A stretch of DNA of 35,073 bases from Colwellia sp. (lineage in GTDB: Bacteria > Pseudomonadota > Gammaproteobacteria > Enterobacterales > Alteromonadaceae), in assembly GCF_013215345.1 (NCBI RefSeq), contig NZ_JABSOV010000003.1:1-35073 (forward strand), read 5' to 3'. A model generated the notes under the pieces. It was not told where the DNA came from and ran no database searches. It saw only the letters and a list, made by a program, of their open reading frames with translations. Every line of letters starts with the position of its first letter. The first letter of the stretch is position 1. This document shows, piece after piece, positions 1-8,613 of the stretch. The translations under genes and the position numbers were made by a program.

Positions 1-1146
1 TTGAATATCAATTCGGTCAAGAAACGGTCCTGATAGCCGATTCAAATATCTAAGTACTTGCTCTGGCGTACTGCGCTTATCGTTATAAAATCCGGTAGGG
101 CTAGGGTTCATCGCGGCAATCAGTTGAAAACGCGCCGGAAAACATTGCTTGTGCAGAGCTCGGGAAATAGTGACCTCCCCCGATTCCATTGGCTCACGTA
201 AAACGTCTAACACTTTCCGCTCAAACTCAGGCAACTCATCTAAAAACAGTACACCATTGTGCGCTAAAGAAATTTCTCCCGGTTGTGGCTGACTGCCGCC
301 GCCGACTAAAGCCGCTGACGAAGCCGTGTGATGTGGTGCCCGAAATGGTCGAGTGAACCAAGATTTACGGCTAAGCTCTTGATGACTAATCGATTGAATA
401 GCAGCAACTTCCAGCGCTTCTTGCTCGGTCATCGGCGGTAAAATTCCCGCTAAACGACTGGCTAACATAGTTTTCCCTGTACCCGGTGGACCGATAAATA
501 ATAAATTATGTCCACCGCTGGCAGCAATTTCTAAAGCTCGCTTTGCTAGGGGCTGGCCCATGACATCACTCATATCAAGCTCTTGCTCAGGTAACTCTTG
601 CGCTACATCCTGTTCAGTGACTAAAGGTAAAACTTGTTGACCGGCAAAATGGGGAAATAGCTGGGTTAAGTGGCTAATGCCATGAATTTTTGCTTGCTTG
701 ACCCAACTGGCTTGCTCAATATTTTGCATGGGGATTATCAAGGTCCGCTGACTTTGGCTAGTGGCCATGGCGACAGGGATTTCACCAACAATAGCGCGTA
801 GTTCACCCGATAGACCCAGTTCCCCGGCAAATTCATACTGGGATAAATCTACTGGCGGCAATTGTTCAGAAGCTGCAAGAATTCCCACAGCAATCGGTAA
901 ATCAAAGCGCCCGCCCTCTTTGGGCAAGTCCGCCGGCGCTAAGTTGATAGTGATTCGTTTGGCGGGAAATTCATAACCACAATTGATAATTGCGCTACGG
1001 ACTCTATCTTTAGACTCTTTCACCGAGGCTTCTGGTAAACCAACAATATTGAATGCCGGTAGCCCATTGGCAAGATGAACTTCAACGGAAACAAGGGGAG
1101 ATTCAAGACCTATTTTAGCTCGACTGTACACACAAGAAAGCGACAT
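1..1146 (-). CDS. comM: YifB/ComM-family Mg-chelatase-like AAA+ ATPase, N-terminal 382 codons
   Basis: AAA+ ATPase of the YifB/ComM family; ComM is a DNA branch-migration helicase that helps integrate incoming DNA during natural transformation. The ATG is at 1146 and the frame stays open to base 1, so the 3' end (roughly 120 codons by family length) lies outside the window. Read from the sequence: an N-terminal Lon-protease-like fold starting [20 protein letters not shown], with [20 protein letters not shown] and [20 protein letters not shown], both hallmark segments. A Walker A motif GPPGTGKT lies near residue 219, then [16 protein letters not shown] and a Walker B region LFLDELPEF. The ending DRIDIQ belongs to the arginine-finger side. 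It points away from the ilv genes and shares its upstream region with the ilv leader. Family identification is firm; a role in competence here is inferred. Confidence 0.95.
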   Translation of the reverse strand, partial: MSLSCVYSRAKIGLESPLVSVEVHLANGLPAFNIVGLPEASVKESKDRVRSAIINCGYEFPAKRITINLAPADLPKEGGRFDLPIAVGILAASEQLPPVDLSQYEFAGELGLSGELRAIVGEIPVAMATSQSQRTLIIPMQNIEQASWVKQAKIHGISHLTQLFPHFAGQQVLPLVTEQDVAQELPEQELDMSDVMGQPLAKRALEIAASGGHNLLFIGPPGTGKTMLASRLAGILPPMTEQEALEVAAIQSISHQELSRKSWFTRPFRAPHHTASSAALVGGGSQPQPGEISLAHNGVLFLDELPEFERKVLDVLREPMESGEVTISRALHKQCFPARFQLIAAMNPSPTGFYNDKRSTPEQVLRYLNRLSGPFLDRIDIQ

Positions 1147-1215
1147 AAAAGTTCCATTTTATTGATTCCTTTTTTCCAGTGTAGTTCAGTTTTTGTTAAA
1201 TGGGTTTATTACCTA

Positions 1216-1245
1216 TTGCTGATTACTGTACAAAAAAGCTATAAC
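1216..1245 (+). promoter_or_regulatory. Candidate sigma-70 promoter for the ilv leader transcript
   Basis: TTGCTG (1216-1221) and TATAAC (1240-1245) are separated by 18 bases. The -10 box matches the consensus at 5 of 6 positions; the -35 box matches only weakly. This would start the transcript near 1252, about 105 bases before the leader peptide. An alternative is TTGCAC at 1254 with TACTAA at 1278. The choice cannot be made by eye. Confidence 0.3.
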
Positions 1246-1356
1246 AAAAAGACTTGCACAAAGGATTAGAGCTATGGTACTAATTTAATAAGCAAGCGAC
1301 TCTGAACAGATAAACAACAATCAGATGACGCAAAATAAAACAAAGAAAGATATAAA

Positions 1357-1431
1357 ATGCAAAAATTTAACTCAATTATTATTAACCTTCTCGTCGTGGT
1401 GATTATTAAATCATCTCGAGGGTTTTGTTGA
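1357..1431 (+). CDS. ilvL: ilv operon leader peptide (24 aa), attenuator control peptide
   Basis: A short open frame encodes MQKFNSIIINLLVVVIIKSS followed by RGFC and a TGA stop. Ten of 24 residues are the branched-chain amino acids made by the downstream enzymes: three Ile, two Leu, three Val and two Ile within residues 7-17. It lies about 150 bases before ilvG and immediately before a rho-independent terminator. This arrangement is diagnostic of transcription attenuation by charged tRNA supply in enterobacterial ilvGMEDA and related operons. The peptide itself has no expected function; ribosome position on it sets the RNA fold. The ribosome-binding site is weak (AAGAAAG upstream). It is too short for ordinary gene callers. 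Confidence 0.9.
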   Translation: MQKFNSIIINLLVVVIIKSSRGFC

Positions 1432-1495
1432 GCTAAAGAAAAGCAGCCAAACAAATAACAAACCCTCGCTTCGCAAGAACCGAGGGTTTTCTTTT
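1384..1495 (+). promoter_or_regulatory. Four-segment ilv attenuator: pause, antiterminator and terminator stems
   Basis: Four segments can be read directly. Segment 1 is AACCTTCTCG (1384-1393), inside the Asn-Leu-Leu-Val codons. Segment 2 is CGAGGGTTTT (1417-1426), at the end of the leader peptide. Segment 3 is AAACCCTCG (1460-1468). Segment 4 is CGAGGGTTTT (1481-1490), an exact copy of segment 2. Segments 3 and 4 form the terminator. Segments 2 and 3 form the antiterminator. Segments 1 and 2 pair with a two-base bulge. A ribosome stalled on the Ile/Leu/Val codons masks segment 1, freeing 2 to pair with 3 and allowing transcription into ilvG. A ribosome reaching the stop masks segment 2, and the terminator forms. 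Confidence 0.88.
1460..1495 (+). terminator. Rho-independent terminator stem of the ilv attenuator
   Basis: AAACCCTCG (1460-1468) pairs perfectly with CGAGGGTTT (1481-1489) around a 12-base loop and runs into a T-rich tail (TTTTCTTTT). It is placed between leader peptide and ilvG, so it is conditional, not operon-ending. Confidence 0.88.
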
Positions 1496-1584
1496 AGCAC
1501 TTTTTTACTAAATTCTTTTCTTAGGTGTTTATTAAAGAAACTGCTGAAAATATAGAATTTAACAAGATAAAAGTTGGAATCATC

Positions 1585-3249
1585 ATGACCGAGAGTAAAA
1601 CGCTAACAGGCAGCTCATTATTATTTGAAGTGTTAAAAGACCATGGCGTACAGCACGTTTTTGGCTACCCTGGTGGCGCCATAATGCCGATTTATGACGC
1701 TTTATACGACAGTGATGTAAAACATTTTCTATGCCGACATGAGCAAGGTGCAGCATTTTCTGCTGTTGGTTATGCTCGTGCCGCTGGTACTGTTGGTGTC
1801 TGTTTCGCCACTTCAGGTCCAGGCGCAACAAACTTAATTACCGGCCTTGCCGATGCGCTTGCCGATTCAATTCCTATTGTTGCCATCACCGGACAAGTAC
1901 CAACCGCGGCTATGGGTAGTGATGCCTTCCAAGAAATTGATATTTTTGGTTTATCGCTTGCCTGTACTAAACACTCTTTCCAAGTAACCGATATTAATGA
2001 ACTGGAAAAAGTATTACATCAAGCCTTTGAAATTGCTTTAGAAGGTCGTCACGGTCCAGTACTTGTTGATATTCCAAAAGACGTGCAGTTAGCTGAAGTA
2101 ACACAACGTCTAGACAAACTGTCTCACTTAAGAAACAAAGTTAAATTGCCTTTAGCTGATATTAGTAAAGCCCTTGATTTATTAACCCATGCTAAACAAC
2201 CTATTTTGTACGTAGGTGGTGGTGTTGGCATGGCAAACGCGGTAGAAGAAGTACGTCAGTTTGCTGAAAAAACCGGTATGCCTAGTGTTTCAACATTAAA
2301 AGGTTTAGGCGCAATTAACCCGGATAATGAAAACTACCTTGGCATGTTAGGTATGCACGGTACCAAGGCTGCCAATATTGCTGTGCAGGAAAGTGATTTA
2401 TTAGTCGTTGTTGGCGCTCGTTTTGATGACCGAGTGACCGGCAAACTAGACGAGTTTGCTCCTAACGCTAAAGTAATTCATTTTGATATTGATACCGCTG
2501 AAATTAATAAACGTCGTACAGCGGATGCTGCCATTTTAGGTGATTTAAAAGGGAACTTACCCTTACTAACCACTGATTTAGAAATTTCAGTTTGGCAACA
2601 AAGATTACAGCAAATGAAAACTGATTTTACTTGGCGATATGATCACCCAGGCGACAATATCTTTGCCCCTGCGGTATTAAAAACGGTTAGTGATCTTATG
2701 CCAAGTAACACTTGTGTTACTACCGATGTTGGCCAACATCAAATGTGGGCAGCACAACATATGGCTTTTAATGATCCAAGCAACTTTTTAACCAGTGCTG
2801 GCATGGGTACCATGGGTTTTGGTTTACCGGCAGCGATTGGTGCGCAAATCTCACGTCCTCACGATACTGTTATTGCCGTATCGGGTGATGGCTCAATTAT
2901 GATGAATATCCAAGAATTAGCCACGATAAAACGCTACCAAATTCCAGTGAAAATTGTGCTAATTGATAACGCTAAGCTAGGCATGGTTCGCCAGTGGCAA
3001 GACCTATTTTTTGACGGTCGATTAAGCGAAACAGATTTATCAGATAACCCTGACTTTGTCATGTTATCGCGGGCGTTCGATATAAAATCACAGAAGATCA
3101 CTAAAAAGAGTGAAATTAAAGCTGCCGTTGAAGAGATGTTAGATCACGACGGTCCTTACTTATTACAAGTAAAAATTGATGCCGCAGAAAATGTTTGGCC
3201 ATTAGTACCGCCAAATACCGCAAACGATAAAATGATGGAGGGTGTTTAA
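1585..3249 (+). CDS. ilvG: Acetolactate synthase II large (catalytic) subunit
   Basis: Thiamine-diphosphate enzyme joining two pyruvates to 2-acetolactate (valine/leucine) or pyruvate and 2-ketobutyrate to 2-aceto-2-hydroxybutyrate (isoleucine). The chosen ATG at 1585 gives 554 aa beginning [20 protein letters not shown]; a GTG at 1525 is in frame but adds 20 residues with no family match. The N-terminal ThDP domain has [19 protein letters not shown] and the catalytic glutamate in CRHEQGAAF (E53). The C-terminal ThDP/Mg motif is [19 protein letters not shown], ending in the [11 protein letters not shown] loop. The central FAD-binding-type domain contains [15 protein letters not shown]. Length matches IlvG (about 550). 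It is followed at once by ilvM, the cognate regulatory subunit, which favours the IlvG (AHAS II) name over IlvI or IlvB. Expression is expected to follow the attenuator just upstream. Confidence 0.96.
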   Translation: MTESKTLTGSSLLFEVLKDHGVQHVFGYPGGAIMPIYDALYDSDVKHFLCRHEQGAAFSAVGYARAAGTVGVCFATSGPGATNLITGLADALADSIPIVAITGQVPTAAMGSDAFQEIDIFGLSLACTKHSFQVTDINELEKVLHQAFEIALEGRHGPVLVDIPKDVQLAEVTQRLDKLSHLRNKVKLPLADISKALDLLTHAKQPILYVGGGVGMANAVEEVRQFAEKTGMPSVSTLKGLGAINPDNENYLGMLGMHGTKAANIAVQESDLLVVVGARFDDRVTGKLDEFAPNAKVIHFDIDTAEINKRRTADAAILGDLKGNLPLLTTDLEISVWQQRLQQMKTDFTWRYDHPGDNIFAPAVLKTVSDLMPSNTCVTTDVGQHQMWAAQHMAFNDPSNFLTSAGMGTMGFGLPAAIGAQISRPHDTVIAVSGDGSIMMNIQELATIKRYQIPVKIVLIDNAKLGMVRQWQDLFFDGRLSETDLSDNPDFVMLSRAFDIKSQKITKKSEIKAAVEEMLDHDGPYLLQVKIDAAENVWPLVPPNTANDKMMEGV

Positions 3250-3250
3250 G

Positions 3251-3529
3251 ATGAATGCTATGACTCTAAATATGTATCAATTAGTTATTATGGCTGATGA
3301 TAAGCAAGTGGTGTTAGAACGAATATTGCAAGTGACGCGTTATCGCGGTTTTCTTATCAACGCCATGAATGCTGAAGTAAATACCGGTAATAATGTTGCT
3401 ACTATCACTATGACTGTCAGCAGTGAGCGCCCTATTTCTCTGCTTGTTGATCAAATAAACAAATTGATCGACATCAAGAGTGTCAAAGTAGACAATAGTG
3501 AAGTGCAAATACAGCAATATAGCGCTTAA
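3251..3529 (+). CDS. ilvM: Acetolactate synthase II small (regulatory) subunit, ACT domain
   Basis: Small ACT-domain partner of IlvG. Starting at ATG 3251 gives 92 aa; GGAGGG at 3237-3242 stands 8 bases before it, which decides this start over the GTG at 3242 that overlaps ilvG. The sequence YQLVIMADDKQVVLERILQV, then RGFLINAMNAEV and VATITMTVSSERPISLLVDQ, follows a single beta-alpha-beta-beta-alpha-beta ACT fold. That short single-domain form separates IlvM (about 87 aa) from the 160-aa IlvH type. The gap to ilvG is one base, so the two subunits are probably translationally coupled for equal output. In AHAS II the small subunit activates the enzyme and usually gives little valine feedback; that property is family knowledge and not visible here. 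Confidence 0.92.
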   Translation: MNAMTLNMYQLVIMADDKQVVLERILQVTRYRGFLINAMNAEVNTGNNVATITMTVSSERPISLLVDQINKLIDIKSVKVDNSEVQIQQYSA

Positions 3530-3602
3530 ACAACAAGCAATATAAGTACTATTAACTGTTATTATTAATAATAGTTCCCGCAAATAATAAAAATTCGCTC
3601 CT

Positions 3603-3650
3603 GATAACTTAAGATTACTCTGACATTAACGTCGGGGTTGGTTAGTTATC
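3603..3650 (+). promoter_or_regulatory. Two-tier RNA hairpin between ilvM and ilvE
   Basis: An outer stem GATAACT (3603-3609) with AGTTATC (3644-3650) encloses an inner stem ACTCTGAC (3617-3624) with GTCGGGGT (3631-3638) and a 6-base loop. The inner stem needs two U-G pairs, so it is stable only in the plus-strand RNA. It ends 27 bases before the ilvE ATG and has no T tail, so it looks like a processing or translation element and not a terminator. Function unknown. Confidence 0.4.
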
Positions 3651-3677
3651 CAAGAGCAACAAAATTAGGAAAAGAAA

Positions 3678-4604
3678 ATGGCTAAAGTAAATGCAGAATA
3701 TATTTGGTTCAATGGTGAACTTATGCCGTGGCAAAACGCTACTGTTCATGTAATGAGTCATGCACTTCATTACGGTTCATCAGTTTTTGAAGGCATTCGT
3801 GCCTATGAAACACACAAAGGCACCTGTATTTTCCGTTTGGAAGAACATATCAAGCGTTTGTTTGATTCTGCCAAAATTTACCGTATGAATATTCCATACA
3901 CTCAAGCAGAAGTTGTGCAAGCGTGTAAAGATGCTGTAGTGAAAAACGATTTAAAATCAGCATACCTTCGTCCATTAGCCTTTTTAGGTGATATTGGCAT
4001 GGGACTTCGTCCACCAATTGATGCTAAAGCTGACCTGATGATTGCCGCGTTTAGCTGGGAAGCATACTTAGGCGCAGATGCGATTGAAAATGGTGTTGAT
4101 GTAGGTGTTTCTAGCTGGAACCGTTTAGCACCAAATACTATGCCGACGGCCGCTAAAGCTGGTGGTAACTACCTGTCTTCACAGCTTATTTCAACAGAGG
4201 CTGCTCGCCATGGTTATGCTGAAGGTGTAGCACTAGATATAAATAACATGGTAAGTGAAGGCGCAGGTCAAAACTTATTTTTAGTGAAAAAAGGTGTTAT
4301 TTATACCCCGCCAGGTTCAGCCTCTATTTTATCAGGCTTAACCCGTGATGCAGTATTTTACTTGGCTAAACAACTTGGCTACGAAGTACGTGAAGAATCT
4401 ATTGCTCGTGAAGCGTTATACCTTGCTGACGAATTCTTTATGTGTGGTACAGCGACAGAAGTAGTGCCAGTAAAATCAGTAGACGGTTTGCCTGTAGGTG
4501 ACGGTGCTCGAGGTCCTATCACTAAAGCAATTCAAGATGCTTTCTTCGGTATCTTTGATGGCACCACCACAGTACCAGAGAACTGGTTAGAACCAGTGCA
4601 ATAG
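3678..4604 (+). CDS. ilvE: Branched-chain amino-acid aminotransferase
   Basis: PLP enzyme of fold type IV that performs the last step of valine, isoleucine and leucine synthesis, moving the amino group from glutamate to the 2-keto acids. At 308 aa it matches E. coli IlvE (309). Visible hallmarks: MSHALHYGSSVFEGIRAYET near residues 26-45, YLRPLAFLGDIGMGLRP, and the PLP lysine at K160 in MPTAAKAGGNYLSSQL, the same position as in E. coli. The C-terminal phosphate-binding part includes SGLTRDAVFYLA, and EFFMCGTATEVVPV forms the substrate-side loop. AGGAAAAG lies 4-11 bases before the ATG. It follows ilvM after 148 bases that contain a structured RNA element, so it may be co-transcribed or separately adjusted. 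Confidence 0.96.
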   Translation: MAKVNAEYIWFNGELMPWQNATVHVMSHALHYGSSVFEGIRAYETHKGTCIFRLEEHIKRLFDSAKIYRMNIPYTQAEVVQACKDAVVKNDLKSAYLRPLAFLGDIGMGLRPPIDAKADLMIAAFSWEAYLGADAIENGVDVGVSSWNRLAPNTMPTAAKAGGNYLSSQLISTEAARHGYAEGVALDINNMVSEGAGQNLFLVKKGVIYTPPGSASILSGLTRDAVFYLAKQLGYEVREESIAREALYLADEFFMCGTATEVVPVKSVDGLPVGDGARGPITKAIQDAFFGIFDGTTTVPENWLEPVQ

Positions 4605-4617
4605 TTAGTAACTACTC

Positions 4618-4717
4618 AACTCTTTGCCAGTTGATACTGTAGCTGCATCGGAAATACTCACTTATATTCATAAGCTCCGTGTTTCCTCTTTGTTACAGTA
4701 CCAACTGACTTGGAGTT
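4618..4717 (+). other. 100-base nested dyad (structured leader or palindromic repeat) upstream of ilvD
   Basis: Four nested arms fit one long hairpin: AACTC (4618-4622) with GAGTT (4713-4717); CAGTTGATACTGTA (4628-4641) with TACAGTACCAACTG (4694-4707), 13 of 14 paired; GGAAATAC (4650-4657) with GTGTTTCC (4679-4686), using one U-G pair; and CTTAT (4661-4665) with ATAAG (4670-4674), loop ATTC. It sits between the ilvE stop and ilvD, with no T tail. It could be an RNA leader for ilvD or a small non-coding repeat. Confidence 0.5.
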
Positions 4718-4844
4718 AAGCAGCCACAACGTCAGCAATTAGAGAAAAAGAATCCTCCTTTTTAAAGTTCATTTAACTCAGTAATCATAAAGTTAACTTT
4801 CAAAATAAAAAATTCAAACATAATCAATAATCGGAATCAAAAAA

Positions 4845-6704
4845 ATGCCAAAATTAAGATCTGCAACCTCGACTCAAGGCCGAAATATGGCTGGCGCTCG
4901 CGCTTTATGGCGTGCAACAGGTATGACAGATGGTGATTTTGGCAAACCAATTATTGCAGTAGTGAACTCGTTCACCCAATTTGTTCCAGGTCACGTGCAT
5001 TTAAAAGACATGGGCCAACTCGTTGCTGGCGCTATTGAAAAAGCTGGCGGTGTTGCCAAAGAATTTAATACTATCGCTGTTGATGACGGTATCGCCATGG
5101 GTCATGCTGGCATGTTGTATAGCTTACCTTCACGTGACTTAATTGCTGATTCCGTTGAATATATGATCAATGCTCATTGTGCTGATGCCATGGTTTGTAT
5201 TTCAAACTGTGACAAAATCACGCCAGGCATGATGATGGCAGCAATGCGCTTAAACATCCCGGTAATTTTTGTTTCCGGTGGCCCGATGGAAGCAGGTAAA
5301 ACAAAGCTTAGTGACCAAATTATCAAGCTTGATTTAGTTGATGCCATGATTAAAGGTGCCGATCCAACAGTAAGTGATGAAGACAGCGATAAAATTGAAC
5401 GTTCTGCCTGTCCTACCTGTGGCTCATGCTCTGGTATGTTCACGGCAAACTCAATGAACTGTCTCGCTGAAGCGTTAGGTTTAGCCTTGCCTGGCAATGG
5501 CTCTATGTTGGCAACACATGCAGATCGTGAGAAGTTATTTTTAGATGCGGGTAAAGAGATTGTTAAGCTAACAAAGCGTTATTATCATGATAATGATGAA
5601 TCAGCCCTACCACGTAATATTGCCTGTAAAGAGGCTTTACACAATGCTATGTGTTTAGATATCGCTATGGGTGGTTCAACCAACACTATCTTGCATTTAT
5701 TGGCAACAGCACAAGAAGCAGAAATTGATTACACCATGGAAGACATGGATAAATTATCACGCATTGTGCCGCAGTTATGTAAAGTAGCGCCATCAACGCC
5801 TGAGTATCATATGGAAGATGTGCATCGCGCTGGTGGTGTCATTTCCATATTAGGTGAACTATCGCGTGCTGGTTTATTAAAAACAGACGTTCCTAATGTA
5901 TTAGGTACCACATTGGCTGATGTTATTGCTAAATATGATATTACCTTGACTGACGATGAAGACATTAAAAAATTCTATCGTGCTGGACCTGCTGGTATTC
6001 GTACTACTAAGGCCTTTAGCCAAGATTGTCGTTGGGATACTTTAGACGATGATAGAGAAAATGGCTGTATTCGTAATCTTGCCAATGCCTTTTCGTTAGA
6101 AGGTGGTTTAGCGGTACTTTCAGGTAATATCGCTCCTAATGGTTGTGTTGTTAAAACCGCAGGTGTAAGTGACGATAACCTAGTGTTTACCGGTCCTGCC
6201 CATATCTTTGAAAGCCAAGATGAAGCGGTATCAGCCATTCTTGACAAAAAAGTACTTGCCGGTGAAGTGGTGGTAATTCGTTACGAAGGCCCTAAAGGCG
6301 GACCAGGCATGCAAGAAATGCTGTATCCAACTACCTACTTAAAATCTATGGGTTTAGGTAAAGCCTGTGCCTTATTAACTGACGGTCGTTTCTCAGGTGG
6401 TACTTCCGGGTTATCAATTGGTCATGTTTCTCCTGAAGCAGCTGACGGCGGTACAATCGCCTTAGTTGAACAAGGTGATATCATTCACATTGATATTCCT
6501 ACTCGCGAGATTACTTTACAAGTACCTGAGGCTGAACTTAATGCCCGTCGTACTGCGATGGAAGCTAAAGGTAAAGATGCTTGGAAACCGAAAGACAGAG
6601 TTCGTCCAATTAGCTATGCATTAAAAAACTACGCAATGTTAGCAACTAGTGCCGATAAAGGTGCTGTTCGAAACAGAGCATTACTTGATGGTTTAGTCGA
6701 TTAA
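4845..6704 (+). CDS. ilvD: Dihydroxy-acid dehydratase
   Basis: Fe-S lyase of the IlvD/Edd family that dehydrates 2,3-dihydroxy-isovalerate and 2,3-dihydroxy-3-methylvalerate to the keto acids used by IlvE. It is 619 aa, against about 616 for E. coli IlvD. Signature segments: [20 protein letters not shown] near 79-98, the first cluster cysteine in [12 protein letters not shown] (C122), and [20 protein letters not shown] (C189, C192, C195) holding the second conserved pair. The C-terminal barrel has [15 protein letters not shown] and [20 protein letters not shown], including the catalytic-serine loop. The ribosome-binding site is weak (GGAATC). It is preceded by the 100-base dyad. The next enzyme upstream, IlvC, is not in the window. 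Confidence 0.97.
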   Translation: MPKLRSATSTQGRNMAGARALWRATGMTDGDFGKPIIAVVNSFTQFVPGHVHLKDMGQLVAGAIEKAGGVAKEFNTIAVDDGIAMGHAGMLYSLPSRDLIADSVEYMINAHCADAMVCISNCDKITPGMMMAAMRLNIPVIFVSGGPMEAGKTKLSDQIIKLDLVDAMIKGADPTVSDEDSDKIERSACPTCGSCSGMFTANSMNCLAEALGLALPGNGSMLATHADREKLFLDAGKEIVKLTKRYYHDNDESALPRNIACKEALHNAMCLDIAMGGSTNTILHLLATAQEAEIDYTMEDMDKLSRIVPQLCKVAPSTPEYHMEDVHRAGGVISILGELSRAGLLKTDVPNVLGTTLADVIAKYDITLTDDEDIKKFYRAGPAGIRTTKAFSQDCRWDTLDDDRENGCIRNLANAFSLEGGLAVLSGNIAPNGCVVKTAGVSDDNLVFTGPAHIFESQDEAVSAILDKKVLAGEVVVIRYEGPKGGPGMQEMLYPTTYLKSMGLGKACALLTDGRFSGGTSGLSIGHVSPEAADGGTIALVEQGDIIHIDIPTREITLQVPEAELNARRTAMEAKGKDAWKPKDRVRPISYALKNYAMLATSADKGAVRNRALLDGLVD

Positions 6705-6766
6705 TCACTATAAAAACTACGTACAATAATACTAAATAGCTAATAAAACCGCTCATTTTTATTCCA

Positions 6767-6838
6767 TCATTCCCGAGTGTTCTTATCGGGAATCTAGCTT
6801 TTAGTGAATGGATGCTCGACAAGAGAATTCGAGCATGA
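6767..6838. repeat. Paired-hairpin intergenic repeat, copy 1
   Basis: The element starts TCAT and ends ATGA. It holds two hairpins: ATTCCCGA (6769-6776) with TCGGGAAT (6786-6793), and ATGCTCGA (6812-6819) with TCGAGCAT (6829-6836). Between them is CTAGCTTTTAGTGAATGG. The same plan, with the hairpin bases partly changed, recurs at 30862-30935. It resembles a BIME-type pair of REP hairpins. It lies between ilvD and ilvA. Confidence 0.75.
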
Positions 6839-6896
6839 TAACTCAAGAGTTAGCGCCATAACTTCAAGTAATTAATATAATTTCTAGGTAAATCTA

Positions 6897-8477
6897 ATGA
6901 CAGAAACACTCAAGCAAACATCACCACAAACACCATTAGATTACCTACGTCGTATTCTACTCGCCCCTATTTATGATCTGGCCGTTGAAACTGAACTAAC
7001 ACCGTTGAATAAATTATCATCACGATTAAATAACCAAATTTATTTAAAACGTGAAGATCAGCAAGCGGTGCATTCTTTTAAGTTACGTGGCGCTTATAAC
7101 AAGCTCAATAGTTTAACCGAAGCACAATGTATTCATGGGGTTATCGCTGCCTCAGCAGGAAACCATGCGCAAGGGTTAGCATTAGCTGCTAATAAGCTTG
7201 GCATAAAAGCGACTATCGTTATGCCTAAGACTACTCCTGACATCAAGGTCGATAATGTTAGACGTTTTGGTGGTGAAGTGCGATTAGTGGGTAATAGTTT
7301 TAATGAAGCACAAGCCGCTGCAGTTGAATACGCCAAAGCAGAAAGTAAGACGCTTATTCATCCTTTTGACGATGTTGAAGTCATTATTGGCCAAGGCACT
7401 GTCGCCAAAGAACTGTTACAACAATTGCCCCATGCTGATGTGGTGTTTATACCAGTTGGCGGCGGTGGTTTACTTGCCGGCATGGCCGTTTATTTAAAAC
7501 AACTAAGCCCAAAGACTAGAATTATCGGCGTTGAAGCTGAAGACTCAGCCTGTTTAAAGGCGGCACTTGCCGCTGGCAAACCAGTCGATTTAGAGCAAGT
7601 CGGTTTATTCGCTGATGGTGTTGCGGTTAAGCGTATTGGTGAACATACTTTCGGTTTGATTCAAGAGTTTTGTGATGAGGTAATCACTGTATCTACTGAT
7701 GAAATATGTGCGTCAATCAAAGATATATTCGAAGAAACCCGTGTTATTGCCGAACCTGCTGGTGCGCTCTCATTAGCCGGTTTACAAAAATACTGTCAGC
7801 AACAGATCACTGATAACAAGCCCGGGGGCGAATCATTAGCGGCAATACTTTCTGGCGCTAATATGAACTTTCATACCTTGCGTTATGTTTCAGAACGGTG
7901 TGAATTGGGCGAGAAAAAGGAGGCGATCTTAGCGGTAACTATTCCTGAAGAAAAAGGCAGCTTCAGACGTTTCTGCCAAACCATAGGTAACCGAGCAATC
8001 ACCGAATTTAACTATCGTTATACTGGTAAACCAAGTGCTGAAATTTTTGTTGGTGTCCGTCTAGGCGGTAGCGTGCAAGAACGACAAGAGTTACTGCAAG
8101 GCTTAGTGAAAGCTAATTACCAAGTGCGTGACTTCACCGATAATGAGCTAGCTAAGCTGCATATTCGCTACATGATTGGTGGTAAAAGTGCTAATTCTGT
8201 GGCTAAAAGCAACAATGAACAGAATGATGAACGTCTATTTAGTTTTGAGTTTCCCGAGCACCCAGGAGCATTAGAGAAATTCTTAGCAGCTATGGGTGAA
8301 CATTGGAATATCACCTTGTTTCATTACCGTAATCATGGCGCAGCATTCGGTCAGGTACTTGCTGGTTTTGATCTGGATAACAACCAGCAAGCTGAGTTTT
8401 TCCAACACCTTGATGCCTTGGGTTATCAATGGCAAGAAGAAACCGACAACCTAGCTTATCAAACCTTTTTGAATTAA
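6897..8477 (+). CDS. ilvA: Threonine dehydratase (ammonia-lyase), biosynthetic
   Basis: PLP enzyme that deaminates L-threonine to 2-ketobutyrate, the committed step to isoleucine. The 526 aa match the biosynthetic type (E. coli 514) and not the 330-aa catabolic TdcB. The N-terminal catalytic domain (about 1-330) has LKREDQQAVHSFKLRGAYNK with the PLP lysine at K62, the phosphate-binding glycine loop VGGGGLLAGMAVYL, and SAGNHAQGLALAA. The C-terminal third carries two ACT-like regulatory modules: one begins AILAVTIPEEKGSFRRFC, the other LFSFEFPEHPGALEKFLAAM. In the family these bind isoleucine (inhibitor) and valine (activator). ilvA is last in the ilv series, after 192 bases containing a paired-hairpin repeat, and is closed by a strong terminator. 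Confidence 0.96.
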   Translation: MTETLKQTSPQTPLDYLRRILLAPIYDLAVETELTPLNKLSSRLNNQIYLKREDQQAVHSFKLRGAYNKLNSLTEAQCIHGVIAASAGNHAQGLALAANKLGIKATIVMPKTTPDIKVDNVRRFGGEVRLVGNSFNEAQAAAVEYAKAESKTLIHPFDDVEVIIGQGTVAKELLQQLPHADVVFIPVGGGGLLAGMAVYLKQLSPKTRIIGVEAEDSACLKAALAAGKPVDLEQVGLFADGVAVKRIGEHTFGLIQEFCDEVITVSTDEICASIKDIFEETRVIAEPAGALSLAGLQKYCQQQITDNKPGGESLAAILSGANMNFHTLRYVSERCELGEKKEAILAVTIPEEKGSFRRFCQTIGNRAITEFNYRYTGKPSAEIFVGVRLGGSVQERQELLQGLVKANYQVRDFTDNELAKLHIRYMIGGKSANSVAKSNNEQNDERLFSFEFPEHPGALEKFLAAMGEHWNITLFHYRNHGAAFGQVLAGFDLDNNQQAEFFQHLDALGYQWQEETDNLAYQTFLN

Positions 8478-8519
8478 TACTATCAACTAAATTCTACCCT
8501 AAGCAAGTACAATAAAACA

Positions 8520-8555
8520 AAAGCCTTGACATAATATGTCAAGGCTTTATTGTTG
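8520..8555 (+). terminator. Rho-independent terminator after ilvA
   Basis: AAAGCCTTGACAT (8520-8532) pairs perfectly with ATGTCAAGGCTTT (8536-8548) around a 3-base loop and is followed by ATTGTTGTT. It marks the end of the ilv transcript, 42 bases after the ilvA stop. Its 17-base core is repeated exactly at 15312-15328. Confidence 0.88.
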
Positions 8556-8613
8556 TTAACAGTTCTGTTACACATATAACGTAGCAATGATTAATAACAA
8601 TGAAGGAAAATAT

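Noticed and set aside
761-1269. Plus-strand open frames over and next to comM
   Set aside because: They lie antisense to the well-supported comM reading frame or run through the ilv promoter region, with no family similarity.
1525-1584. In-frame GTG start extending ilvG by 20 residues
   Set aside because: The added residues directly follow the terminator tail and match nothing in the family; ATG 1585 aligns with the known IlvG start and has TTGGAA upstream.
3554-3576. AT-rich dyad AACTGTTATTA/TAATAATAGTT after ilvM
   Set aside because: Almost no loop, no GC pairs to stabilise it and no T tail; likely chance in AT-rich sequence.
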